Of a stretch of 64,000 nucleotides of DNA, positions 1-7,236 are shown piece after piece. The position numbers and the translations under genes are program-made. The stretch is from JBELHO01 sp042091375 (lineage in GTDB: Bacteria > Pseudomonadota > Gammaproteobacteria > Enterobacterales > Alteromonadaceae). Under the pieces are notes generated by a model. That model worked only from the letters and a program-made list of their open reading frames with translations. It did not search any database and was not told where the DNA came from. Positions within the stretch are counted from its first letter, which is position 1. Every line of letters starts with the position of its first letter. The stretch is taken from the NCBI GenBank assembly GCA_042091375.1, contig JBELHO010000014.1, forward strand, positions 1-64,000, given 5' to 3'.

Positions 1-67
1 GCTAATCTGGCGGACTGTTGATATTTACAATGGAATGCTTTAACAAAACTAAAAAGGAAATTTCAAA

Positions 68-241
68 ATGAATGCAATTGCATTAAATAATCTAAAAATT
101 GAAGAAATGTCACTTGAAGAAGCAGAGCAAGTAAACGGTGGTGTAAAAGCTAGAGCTGCTATTGCAGGCTTTGCTGCTGGTGGTTTATTTGGAGCTGCAT
201 TGGCTGTTGGTGTAGTATTAGTTATTGAGTATATGCTTTAA
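68..241 (+). CDS. Double-glycine leader peptide, putative bacteriocin/microcin precursor A
   Basis: The reading frame encodes 57 residues. An N-terminal leader of 25 residues ends in a Gly-Gly processing site (MSLEEAEQVNGG at residues 14-25) with the Leu/Glu/Val spacing of class II bacteriocin leaders. The predicted 32-residue core is very hydrophobic and rich in Ala and Gly. It carries overlapping GxxxG helix-packing motifs (GFAAG, GLFGA region) and ends in a Leu/Val/Ile stretch. An AGGA ribosome site lies at 55-58, nine bases before the ATG. The gene heads a three-gene cassette with a small membrane protein and a second Gly-Gly peptide. Such peptides are normally cleaved and exported by a C39-peptidase ABC transporter, which is not in this window and could lie to the left. 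Function is inferred from the leader and composition only; the peptide class is fairly sure, the activity is not. Confidence 0.75.
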   Translation: MNAIALNNLKIEEMSLEEAEQVNGGVKARAAIAGFAAGGLFGAALAVGVVLVIEYML

Positions 242-255
242 GCTAAGAGGTCTTT

Positions 256-438
256 ATGCATAAAGAGAATCATTTAGATCGAAAGCCTAACAATATTATT
301 GAAAAACTATTCCCTTTTATTGCACATAGGGACTTAGGTGAAGATGATAAGGTTGTAGTTACTAGCTTTTTGAAAGGCTTTCTGTTTAGCTTTTTAACCG
401 TTTTATGTATTTATTCAATTAAAAAATTTGGAGGATAA
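256..438 (+). CDS. Small membrane protein between two GG-leader peptides; candidate immunity protein
   Basis: A 60-residue protein with a charged N-terminal half (Lys, Asp, Glu, His) and one hydrophobic segment at about residues 36-55, followed by a basic tail ending KKFGG. It starts 14 bases after precursor A and ends one base before the ATG of precursor B. Its last codons overlap the strong GGAGG ribosome site (430-434) of that gene, so translation of the two is probably coupled. A short, positively charged, single-span protein between two bacteriocin precursors is the usual look of an immunity protein. No family was recognised, so this role is inferred from position and topology. It could also be an accessory peptide. 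Confidence 0.6.
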   Translation: MHKENHLDRKPNNIIEKLFPFIAHRDLGEDDKVVVTSFLKGFLFSFLTVLCIYSIKKFGG

Positions 439-439
439 T

Positions 440-592
440 ATGAAATTATCAATTGTAGAAATGACAGAAAAAGAAGTAGACTTTGTAGCTGGTGGCCCTT
501 TACCAGTGGTTGCCGCAGCCTTTGTTAGTGGTGCCAAATGGGGGTTCGCAGGCGTAGTCTCAATTTATGGTATTTATAAAGCAGCCAACTAA
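440..592 (+). CDS. Double-glycine leader peptide, putative bacteriocin/microcin precursor B
   Basis: This 50-residue precursor is preceded by a near-perfect GGAGG ribosome site at 430-434, five bases before the ATG. Residues 1-19 (MKLSIVEMTEKEVDFVAGG) form a short Gly-Gly leader. The predicted 31-residue core begins PLPVVAAAF and contains a GAKWG (GxxxG) motif plus aromatic Trp and Tyr residues toward the C-terminus. Two different GG-leader peptides with GxxxG motifs in one transcript are the hallmark of two-peptide class IIb bacteriocins, whose helices pair through these motifs in the target membrane. The family assignment rests on leader, motif and context; no homologue could be searched. 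Confidence 0.72.
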   Translation: MKLSIVEMTEKEVDFVAGGPLPVVAAAFVSGAKWGFAGVVSIYGIYKAAN

Positions 593-649
593 ATAGCTTT
601 ACTTTATCAAGACCCTTTACTTTGAGGCTTTTTTTATATGTAATCTGTT

Positions 650-747
650 TTAGAGGTTAATGAATTTTCGTGGCTAGTATCGATGCTAATTTCATTTTAT
701 AATTTAGGTTGAAAAGTGTGCGAAACGATTTCAACTTTAACCTCTAA
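650..747 (+). promoter_or_regulatory. Inverted-repeat region, possible decayed lysine-riboswitch leader
   Basis: An 11-bp perfect inverted repeat (TTAGAGGTTAA at 650-660 and TTAACCTCTAA at 737-747) encloses about 76 bases that contain a further GTTGAAA/TTTCAAC pair and a CTAGTA-like stretch. The AGAGGT...ACCTCT closing helix and the inner elements recall an L-box (lysine riboswitch), which commonly precedes lysC in gammaproteobacteria, and the lysC relic lies directly downstream. It is too short for an intact riboswitch, so if the reading is right the centre is deleted. This is inference; a covariance-model search would decide. Confidence 0.25.
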
Positions 748-749
748 TG

Positions 750-1478
750 TAACAAACCCCTTTAATATTGCCAGTTATGCCCTGTTTTCTATGATGATAG
801 CGGCAAGACCATTAATCGATTTACGAAAGTCGACAAAGTCGCGATGCAAATACACCTGAGGCGGCTCAATAAATTCCTTTATGATGACAAACCATTGAGC
901 GAGGTGAGCAAGTAATTTGCTGGGGTTTCTGCTGGCAACGTTAACCTGGCGGCTTAGAGTTCGAGCAAAATCGATGCCTTAACGTCTCGATGTACTTCTG
1001 TCGAGGTTTGTTCTGTCACCTTTGTACTAACGAATGCTGGAGTCGCAGCAGTAACTAAGCGCTTTTTTTTCGCTGTGTGTAAAAACAACTGGTTGAAAAA
1101 TTGTGCTGCCGACAAAATGCTGAAATGGTTAAACCGTTTTGCTCTTGCTCTGCCAATATCTGCCGCCAATGGCCTGGGCTTCGAAATGTTCTCACTGCTC
1201 TCTCCTATTTGAAAGTTGGAGTTAGATTACTGAGATTTCACAACAAATTGAATGTGCTGTTTACTGCACGTTCACTATTGGTCAAACCAACGGCGTTGGC
1301 ATACTAATATTTGCTGCGTTGTCAGGATTTAACATTTGCTGCGTTGTCAGGATTTAAATTAGTAGGGATGAGATGTCAAGGAGCGAGTGAGCATAACTTG
1401 TGCTTTTTGGTTGATGAGCAACAAGCCAATGATGCGGTCGAAAAATTGCATCAAGCGTTATTTAGCGACAGTCATTAG
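750..1478 (+). pseudogene. lysC: Decayed aspartokinase (lysC) remnant
   Basis: The clearest piece is 1368-1478, whose translation includes GASEHNLCFLVDEQQ and ends KLHQALFSDSH before a stop. This matches the C-terminal ACT region of class III aspartokinases (E. coli LysC ends GASSHNLCFLV...KLHSNLFE). Upstream, in shifting frames, SAANGLGFEMFSLLSP (about 1159-1206) and KIDALT...SVEV (about 965-1005) resemble the preceding ACT segments. A NIASYALFSMM stretch near 765-800 could be the N-terminal SVASY region. Frames change and stops intervene, so no kinase can be made. Downstream of 1212 the frame is broken by material containing a tandem duplication. The C-terminal identity is fairly sure; the N-terminal extent is tentative. 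Confidence 0.55.
1309..1357. repeat. 25-bp tandem duplication
   Basis: The 24-base string ATTTGCTGCGTTGTCAGGAT + TTAA occurs at 1309-1332 and again at 1334-1357, a period of 25. It lies inside the lysC relic just before its C-terminal piece. Confidence 0.9.
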
Positions 1479-1490
1479 TTGCTCATTATT

Positions 1491-1565
1491 GAGCTATTAA
1501 TGAGCTATTAATAGGCTAATTGTCGGTTTTATTGTGATGACTTATCTTATCTTGCCTTGCCTTGT
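1491..1565. repeat. Short tandem duplications after the lysC relic
   Basis: Two adjacent copies of GAGCTATTAAT (1491-1501, 1502-1512) are followed by five pentamers of the form CTTAT, CTTAT, CTTGC, CTTGC, CTTGT at 1541-1565. They add to the slippage-type duplications of this non-coding stretch. Confidence 0.8.
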
Positions 1566-1586
1566 GTTAATCAGGCTTCTAGCGAC

Positions 1587-1624
1587 AAAAAATAGCCTTG
1601 TCGCTAGGGCAATACAAGGCTATT
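1587..1624 (-). terminator. Intrinsic terminator of queC
   Basis: On the minus strand AATAGCCTTG (1624-1615) pairs with CAAGGCTATT (1600-1591), followed by a run of T. The queC stop codon lies inside the 5' arm of the stem. A competing hairpin (CTAGCGACAA/TTGTCGCTAG, 1579-1607) overlaps it. Confidence 0.7.
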
Positions 1625-2276
1625 CATATGCTAGCGGATCAACAATATTGTTGTCTTTAAACGCTTCTAGCCTTTCTTGACAAGCACCACACTTACCACA
1701 AGCTTTTTCGCGGCCGTTATAACATGTCCATGTGTCGTTATATGCTAACCCCATGGCAATACCATCGGTGAGAATAGCGGTTTTATTGACATTGAGATAG
1801 GGACTGAAAATTTCTACCGATTCATAGTTGGCTATTTGACAAACATCATTCATTTTTGCCACAAACTCAGGGCGACAGTCTGGATAAATCGCGTGATCGC
1901 CTGAGTGGGCTCCGTAATATACCTGTGAAGCACCAACAGAAACCGCATAGCCTACCGCTAATGATATTAAGATCATGTTGCGATTAGGTACCACTGTTGA
2001 TTTCATATTATCAGCTTCGTAATGACCTTCAGGTATCTCAATGTCATCAGTCAATGAAGAACCGGCTAGCAGCTGGTTTATCGCTGATATATCAATAGTT
2101 TTATGGCTTATATTTAACGACTTACACACCTTGTTGGCGCACTGTAATTCTTTGACATGTCGTTGCCCATAATCAAATGACAAGGCAAATACCTGCTTGC
2201 CATCTTTGATCGCACGATTCAATACCGTAAATGAATCCATGCCGCCGGAATAAATAACCACTACTTTGTTAGTCAT
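1620..2276 (-). CDS. queC: 7-cyano-7-deazaguanine synthase QueC
   Basis: QueC converts 7-carboxy-7-deazaguanine to preQ0 using ATP and ammonia, in the cytoplasmic pathway to queuosine-modified tRNA. The 218-residue protein starts with an N-type ATP pyrophosphatase loop (YSGGMDS at residues 9-15). It also has the conserved FDYGQRH and STVVPNRNM segments and a C-terminal four-cysteine zinc site (C-x7-C-x2-C-x2-C around [10 protein letters not shown]). Length is normal for the family. It is transcribed divergently from queE across 125 bases, so the two enzymes of consecutive steps (QueE makes the QueC substrate) can be controlled together. Identity is secure. Confidence 0.97.
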   Translation of the reverse strand: MTNKVVVIYSGGMDSFTVLNRAIKDGKQVFALSFDYGQRHVKELQCANKVCKSLNISHKTIDISAINQLLAGSSLTDDIEIPEGHYEADNMKSTVVPNRNMILISLAVGYAVSVGASQVYYGAHSGDHAIYPDCRPEFVAKMNDVCQIANYESVEIFSPYLNVNKTAILTDGIAMGLAYNDTWTCYNGREKACGKCGACQERLEAFKDNNIVDPLAYE

Positions 2277-2401
2277 TTGTACTCACTCTTGAGGTATACT
2301 AAGTAACGCGCGCATTTTACGCCAAGTAATTAAAAATAACCATCTAGCTAAATGAATAAATTTAGTTAATAAGTTAATCAGTCAATAGGAACAACCGAAC
2401 A

Positions 2402-3079
2402 GTGAATTCTGCTTGTTATAAAATAAACGAATTGTTTGAAACCATTCAAGGTGAGGGAGCATTTACTGGTCAACCCTCAATATTTCTACGTTTACAAGGT
2501 TGTCCTGTTGGGTGCTCTTGGTGTGATACTAAGCACACCTGGGATATTGAGCTAGAACAACAAGTTTCAGTACCCAATATGTTGGTAAAAACACAAGAAT
2601 CTAGCCAATGGGCCGATTTATCTATTGAACAAATTCTATCTGTGATCAAAAGCAATCAATATCAAGCAAAACACATAGTGATCACCGGAGGTGAACCTTG
2701 CATGGTCGATTTAACCCCGTTGTGCTCAGCGTTAGAGCAACAGGGCTATAGTTGCCAAATTGAAACATCAGGGACTTTTGCAGTGCGCACTTCAGATGCC
2801 TGTTGGGTGACGGTTTCACCAAAAGTGAATATGCGTGGCGGATACAAAATACTGCAGTCAGCAATGCAACGAGCCAATGAGATCAAGCACCCTGTTGCCA
2901 CTGAGCAACATATCGATGACCTAAAGCAATTACTCAAGGCACATCAAGTCACTGATAAGCCAGTGTATTTACAACCTATCAGTCAAAAGCAACGAGCAAC
3001 TCAATTGGCTATTAAAAGCTGCATTGAAAATAATTGGCGTTTATCAGTACAAGTACATAAATATCTAGGTATTGAGTAA
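2402..3079 (+). CDS. queE: 7-carboxy-7-deazaguanine synthase QueE (radical SAM)
   Basis: QueE is the radical SAM enzyme that rearranges 6-carboxytetrahydropterin to 7-carboxy-7-deazaguanine, the step before QueC. The 225-residue protein has the family opening INELFETIQGEGAFTGQPS and a CxxxCxxC iron-sulfur motif (GCPVGCSWCDT), then the ITGGEPC glycine-rich SAM segment. The start is a GTG at 2402 with AGGAAC about nine bases upstream. The next in-frame ATG is too far in. It stands alone after a divergent promoter region shared with queC. Confidence 0.95.
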   Translation: MNSACYKINELFETIQGEGAFTGQPSIFLRLQGCPVGCSWCDTKHTWDIELEQQVSVPNMLVKTQESSQWADLSIEQILSVIKSNQYQAKHIVITGGEPCMVDLTPLCSALEQQGYSCQIETSGTFAVRTSDACWVTVSPKVNMRGGYKILQSAMQRANEIKHPVATEQHIDDLKQLLKAHQVTDKPVYLQPISQKQRATQLAIKSCIENNWRLSVQVHKYLGIE

Positions 3080-3197
3080 CGCTAATGGCAACAAGCAATT
3101 TGCCAAATTATCGTGAGGCGAGATCGGCGAATAACGCGATTGCAAGCCTGCTGGTCAAAGGCGGGCAAGGAGATAAAATACATAACAAAAAAACTTA

Positions 3198-5396
3198 TCA
3201 GGCTTTGCTCGTCGGCAGCGAAATGCTTAAATTAACGCCTTCGGGTTGATAAGTGTTTTTGATGTCAATGCTGGCGTGATGAAATTCACAAATGAGTCGA
3301 GCTATATATAAGCCCAACCCTAAATGAGGTCGATTATCGACGCCATGTGGCTTGTTGTGAGATCTTACTGACACCATAGAATCAAACAATTTTTCTGTCA
3401 TTTGTTGTGGTAATAATGGACCATTATTACTGACCGACAGGTGGATATGATCTAGACACTGCTCAACCCGGAACAGCACCTTGTTATCCTCGCTAAATTC
3501 TATCGCATTAGTAACAACTTTATCTAACAATTGAGCGATATGTTCGGGCGCACCATGAATAATTGCTGATGCATTTGCTGCGGTTATTGCATTATTTTTG
3601 CGGTCAACACAATGCAATTCAATGTGATGTTGAGGATATATTTGTTGATATCCAGCGATACAACCATTGATCACTTGATAAATATTAAAATCAATTTTAT
3701 CTGTGCTGTGCAGCATTTGTTCGATGCGTGTTGCCTCACTCATTTGGGTTAACAATAAATTAAGCCGCTCAATTCCTGTTTGTGCTCTTTCAATATAAGG
3801 CGTAGCATTTTGTGGAATGTTGTGCATGCTGAGATTTTCTAACGATGTTCTTACCACCGCAATTGGCGTCCTAAATTCGTGTGAAAGTCGAGATGACATC
3901 TGCTCTAGGTAATGATTATATTCAGCTAAGCGACTAACCGCCGTGGCAAAACTACGCGACAAGTCACCAATTTCGTCATTGGCTGAAGAAGTGGGCATTG
4001 CCGAAGTGATCCGACCGCGATCGTCAATGGCTAATTCGGCTTGATTTCTCAATGAGCGTATTCGATTTGATATGCGTGAAGCAAAAAAGAAAAAGGCGAA
4101 TGAACCTATCAACATAATGGCTAATATTGAGGTAAATAATTTTTCTAATGCGCGATTGCGAACCGTCATAATGCCATTGGTTGTTTCCTCAACAATCACT
4201 GCGCCATTGACTTTTTTACCGGCAAAGATTGGATAGGCAGCAGACAATACTACGGCTTTTTTATCTGTGGTTAATCGCCACTGCGATTTTTCAACGCCTT
4301 GCAGGGCACTGTCAATGTGTTCACCGGTGAGCCTCTCATTACTGTAGAGTTGATCAATAAAATTTTGTTGTGGTTGGTTAATGATTAAGTTATAGATGGG
4401 TTTTAACCAATTTTTCTCGATCATCGCAAATAGCGATTGTTGATCCTCTGCCTTATTGTTTTGTTTCTGCCAGAAGCCACTGGCTTTAGTTAACTCACCG
4501 GCTTTGGCTAATACGCGTCGATGTTGATCTACTACCCAAATACTCGAATTGGTATAGCTCATGCCTTTAACAATGCGTTCAATTTCAGGTGAAGGCACCA
4601 ATATGGTACCCAAGGTAGTCTTGCTGGAGGGATCTGCACTGCCAATGCTTGCAGTGATCTGACCGTATACTTGATCTACATCGTGGATAGCAAAAGCAAT
4701 ATTATCGCTAACTTTTGCTAATGGTATGCGAAACTCAATATTATAACCTTGATCAGTATTATGCCACTGTCCTTGGATGATATTAGTTGGCACTGGCAGA
4801 TCTGAGTTTGAAGAATTTATTTGATAACCGGTTAACCAACCGGGTGACTTATTACTAATGAGGTAACGTTTAAAGGCACCTGTGGGATCTGTAAAGGCCA
4901 GTTCAAGGTGATCATTAAGGCGAATACTACGAGAATTTGTACCGCGAAAAATAACGCTGTTGTCGACAACGCGCAAGAAAAAATAGAGATACTTATTATA
5001 CTTGGCTACAGCAGCGGTAAAGTGCAATGACAACTCGGCGTCGGGTTTTATTGCTGATAATTGATTTTTTGCCCCGTAATAATGTGATTTTTCTTGATAG
5101 TTTGGCCAATCGGCAGAGCGACCATCCAAGCGGATAGCACCTTTTAATTGAAAGCCATATAAGTCTTTGCCTTGCTCAACACGGGGTAAGAAACTTGCTT
5201 GATTATCAAATAATTTAGGACGCTCGTGCAGCGATGTCGCTAATGCTCTGGCGGTGCCTATAATGGTTTGCTCTTGGCCAAAGCGCAAATACTTTTCCAT
5301 TTCCCAAACATATTGATAGCCAAACCAAGGAATGGCAAATAAAAATCCGGAAAGTAAAAAAAGCTTGCTGGTTAAGCCAAATCTTATCTTGAGCAC
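3198..5396 (-). CDS. pdsS: Proteobacterial dedicated sortase system sensor histidine kinase (PdsS-like)
   Basis: A 732-residue membrane sensor kinase. Residues about 10-32 form the first membrane span. A large periplasmic domain of some 390 residues follows, then a second span near residues 420-445, HAMP, HisKA with the phosphorylated His in RLSHEFRTP (His506), and a HATPase domain with NAIEFSEDN, a NNGPLL G1-like box and the GLGLYIARL G2 box. The N-terminal architecture is that of the kinase dedicated to the GN-class sortase system of marine proteobacteria. It lies two bases downstream of its response regulator. No sortase or target gene lies nearby, so the regulated genes are unclear. The kinase call is certain; the system name rests on family recognition plus the flanking pdsR and pdsO. 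Confidence 0.85.
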   Translation of the reverse strand: MLKIRFGLTSKLFLLSGFLFAIPWFGYQYVWEMEKYLRFGQEQTIIGTARALATSLHERPKLFDNQASFLPRVEQGKDLYGFQLKGAIRLDGRSADWPNYQEKSHYYGAKNQLSAIKPDAELSLHFTAAVAKYNKYLYFFLRVVDNSVIFRGTNSRSIRLNDHLELAFTDPTGAFKRYLISNKSPGWLTGYQINSSNSDLPVPTNIIQGQWHNTDQGYNIEFRIPLAKVSDNIAFAIHDVDQVYGQITASIGSADPSSKTTLGTILVPSPEIERIVKGMSYTNSSIWVVDQHRRVLAKAGELTKASGFWQKQNNKAEDQQSLFAMIEKNWLKPIYNLIINQPQQNFIDQLYSNERLTGEHIDSALQGVEKSQWRLTTDKKAVVLSAAYPIFAGKKVNGAVIVEETTNGIMTVRNRALEKLFTSILAIMLIGSFAFFFFASRISNRIRSLRNQAELAIDDRGRITSAMPTSSANDEIGDLSRSFATAVSRLAEYNHYLEQMSSRLSHEFRTPIAVVRTSLENLSMHNIPQNATPYIERAQTGIERLNLLLTQMSEATRIEQMLHSTDKIDFNIYQVINGCIAGYQQIYPQHHIELHCVDRKNNAITAANASAIIHGAPEHIAQLLDKVVTNAIEFSEDNKVLFRVEQCLDHIHLSVSNNGPLLPQQMTEKLFDSMVSVRSHNKPHGVDNRPHLGLGLYIARLICEFHHASIDIKNTYQPEGVNLSISLPTSKA

Positions 5397-5398
5397 AG

Positions 5399-6100
5399 TT
5401 AACCTTTAGTGGCTTGGTTCCATCGATACCCCATGCCATAAACGGTTTCGATGCGATCAAACTGTTTATCAACCCGATGAAACTTTTTTCTAATGCGTTT
5501 TATATGTGAAGTAATAGTACTGTCATCGACATATATTTTTGAATCGTGCATCAATTGTTGGCGATTTTTTACATGTCCTGGATGCTTTGCTAAAGCAAAT
5601 ACCATCCAAAATTCGGTTATGGTCAGATCAACCGTTTTCTTCTGCCAGTGAATACTCATTCGTTGACTGTCAATAATCATTTCTTCTAGGTTGAGTATGT
5701 GGTTGTCATCTGTCGGTTGATTGAGTGCTTCTTGACGTCTGAACAAGGCGGCAATGCGAGCGGTTAAATGCGGTAAACTAATGTCTTTAGTTAAATAATC
5801 ATCAGCACCTATTCTCAAGCCGGATACCGTATCTACATCATTGTCGCGCGCCGTTAGAAAAATAATCGGCAGTTGGGTCGATTGATTTCGCAACCATTGA
5901 CAAAGGGTAAAACCGCCGTCGTATTCTTGCTCAAGGCCTATATCTAAAATCACTAAATGAGGTAAACGCAAGGTAAAGGCTTGGCTGGCCATTTTCCTGT
6001 TGGCATAAGTTTGCACTTGATAGCCTTGATTTCTTAACACATCAGCATAGTTTTCTCTTATGGCGGCTTCATCTTCAACTATGGCTATACGTTTCGACAT
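5399..6100 (-). CDS. pdsR: Dedicated sortase system response regulator (PdsR-like, OmpR family)
   Basis: A 233-residue response regulator with an N-terminal receiver (acidic pair in IVEDE, phosphoacceptor Asp53 in VILDIGLE, Lys in DDYLTKD) and a C-terminal winged-helix DNA-binding domain ending VYGMGYRWN. The receiver has a short insertion (LEQEYDGGF) after the phosphoacceptor, seen in the sortase-system regulators. It is the first gene of the regulator-kinase operon and is divergent from pdsO across 214 bases. It therefore most likely controls that shared intergenic region. Transcription-factor type is certain, and the sortase-system label is likely. Confidence 0.87.
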   Translation of the reverse strand: MSKRIAIVEDEAAIRENYADVLRNQGYQVQTYANRKMASQAFTLRLPHLVILDIGLEQEYDGGFTLCQWLRNQSTQLPIIFLTARDNDVDTVSGLRIGADDYLTKDISLPHLTARIAALFRRQEALNQPTDDNHILNLEEMIIDSQRMSIHWQKKTVDLTITEFWMVFALAKHPGHVKNRQQLMHDSKIYVDDSTITSHIKRIRKKFHRVDKQFDRIETVYGMGYRWNQATKG

Positions 6101-6314
6101 TTTGTTCCAATAGGGTACTCAGATTGATCATGACTAGCACTATATATCAGTTTATCTTGAAAATCGCGCTAGGTTTGTAAATGCCATAATTTTGCCATAA
6201 TTGCTCAGTTGTTTGCCTCTTTTTTGTCTGCTGCATATCGTTTTTACACGCTTAAATAAGCGCTGTAATAAAAATCCATGACTACATTATCTATGCTATT
6301 AAAAGAGGTACAAA

Positions 6315-7118
6315 ATGCAATCCATATTATCAACCAAAAAATACACATTGATCCACAAAGCTATAACTGGTGTTATTGCCAGTAGCTTAATTGCTAGCCT
6401 GGCGACAACACCTGTAATGGCTTATGAGCAATCACCAGTACTTGGGCAAAGTGCTCAACAACAGCAGCAAGCTGAACAGAAAGAACAGTTGGCATTTGGC
6501 AGCGGTGCTCTAATTGGTGCCGTTGTCGCAGGGCCATTTGGCGCATTCTTTACTGGACTAGCCGCCGCTTTATGGGCAAAACACGACAATACAGTGGATC
6601 AGCGCGATCAATTATCTGCGGCTTTAAGAGCACAAAAACAACATCATCAACAGCTCATTAAGCGTCAGCAACTGACCCTAAAACAAACAGAGCGCAGCCA
6701 TCGCAGTGAACTTTTAGCTTTACAGCAAAATCAGCAACACAATGCCTCATTGTTGGCAGAAAACTTATTAATGAGTTTACAATTTGCCACTGGCTCTAGT
6801 GAGTTACCACCGCATTACCAATCACAAATCAGCGCATTGGCGCAGTCATTATCTCAGTATCCAAATATATCTATTGATTTGTCTGGGTATACTGATTTAC
6901 AGGGCAGTGAAAATCGCAATCAGCAGTTATCGCTAGCCCGGGTTGAGTCGGTTAAGCAGGCATTAGTAGCACAGGGGATTAAACCTGAACGCATTCAACT
7001 GTATGCTTTCGGTGAGCAACAGCCAATAGCTGCTAATGCACAACAACCAGTAAACTTCTATGATCGACGGGTTGATATTAACTTAAGAGTTTATGATCAA
7101 CAGGTGGTTAAAAATTAA
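6315..7118 (+). CDS. pdsO: Sortase-associated OmpA-like protein PdsO
   Basis: A 267-residue secreted protein. The signal peptide ends near residue 36 (TTPVMAYE), followed by a Gln-rich stretch, a glycine-rich hydrophobic segment (SGALIGAVVAGPFGAFFTG, about residues 62-80) and a coiled-coil-like Gln/Lys region. A C-terminal OmpA domain has a peptidoglycan-binding signature (GYTDLQGSENRNQQLSLAR). This order is that of PdsO, the OmpA-like partner of the proteobacterial dedicated sortase system. It is divergent from the pdsR-pdsS operon, which fits control by PdsR. In the complete system a target protein and a sortase gene would be expected next to it. Here a convergent dinG follows instead. Confidence 0.82.
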   Translation: MQSILSTKKYTLIHKAITGVIASSLIASLATTPVMAYEQSPVLGQSAQQQQQAEQKEQLAFGSGALIGAVVAGPFGAFFTGLAAALWAKHDNTVDQRDQLSAALRAQKQHHQQLIKRQQLTLKQTERSHRSELLALQQNQQHNASLLAENLLMSLQFATGSSELPPHYQSQISALAQSLSQYPNISIDLSGYTDLQGSENRNQQLSLARVESVKQALVAQGIKPERIQLYAFGEQQPIAANAQQPVNFYDRRVDINLRVYDQQVVKN

Positions 7119-7236
7119 TAACCACATGATTTGTGGCAAATCGAAAAATCGAACTTGCAACACTGGTTGAGTGATTTAACTGTTTCTATGGGGGGCATAG
7201 AACAGCTGTGAAAATAGCTCATAGTGAGCCTGTTGT

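Noticed and set aside
593..640. Terminator after the bacteriocin cassette
   Set aside because: A T run is present at about 629-637 but no convincing stem precedes it.
954..1169. A 71-codon minus-strand open frame in the decayed region
   Set aside because: It lies opposite the lysC fragments, shows no family pattern and no ribosome site; it is a chance frame.
1101..1307. A 68-codon plus-strand open frame
   Set aside because: It overlaps the lysC relic in another frame. The SYLKVGVRLLRF part may be a frameshifted piece of the same relic; it is not a gene of its own.
3085..3252. A short frame (MATSNLPNYREARS...) after queE
   Set aside because: It runs into the 3' end of pdsS on the opposite strand and shows no recognisable motif.
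7180..7205. Stem-loop between pdsO and dinG (CTGTTTCTATG / CATAGAACAG) as a terminator or SOS box
   Set aside because: The stem has no T tract, and the spacing between CTGT and ACAG is wrong for LexA.
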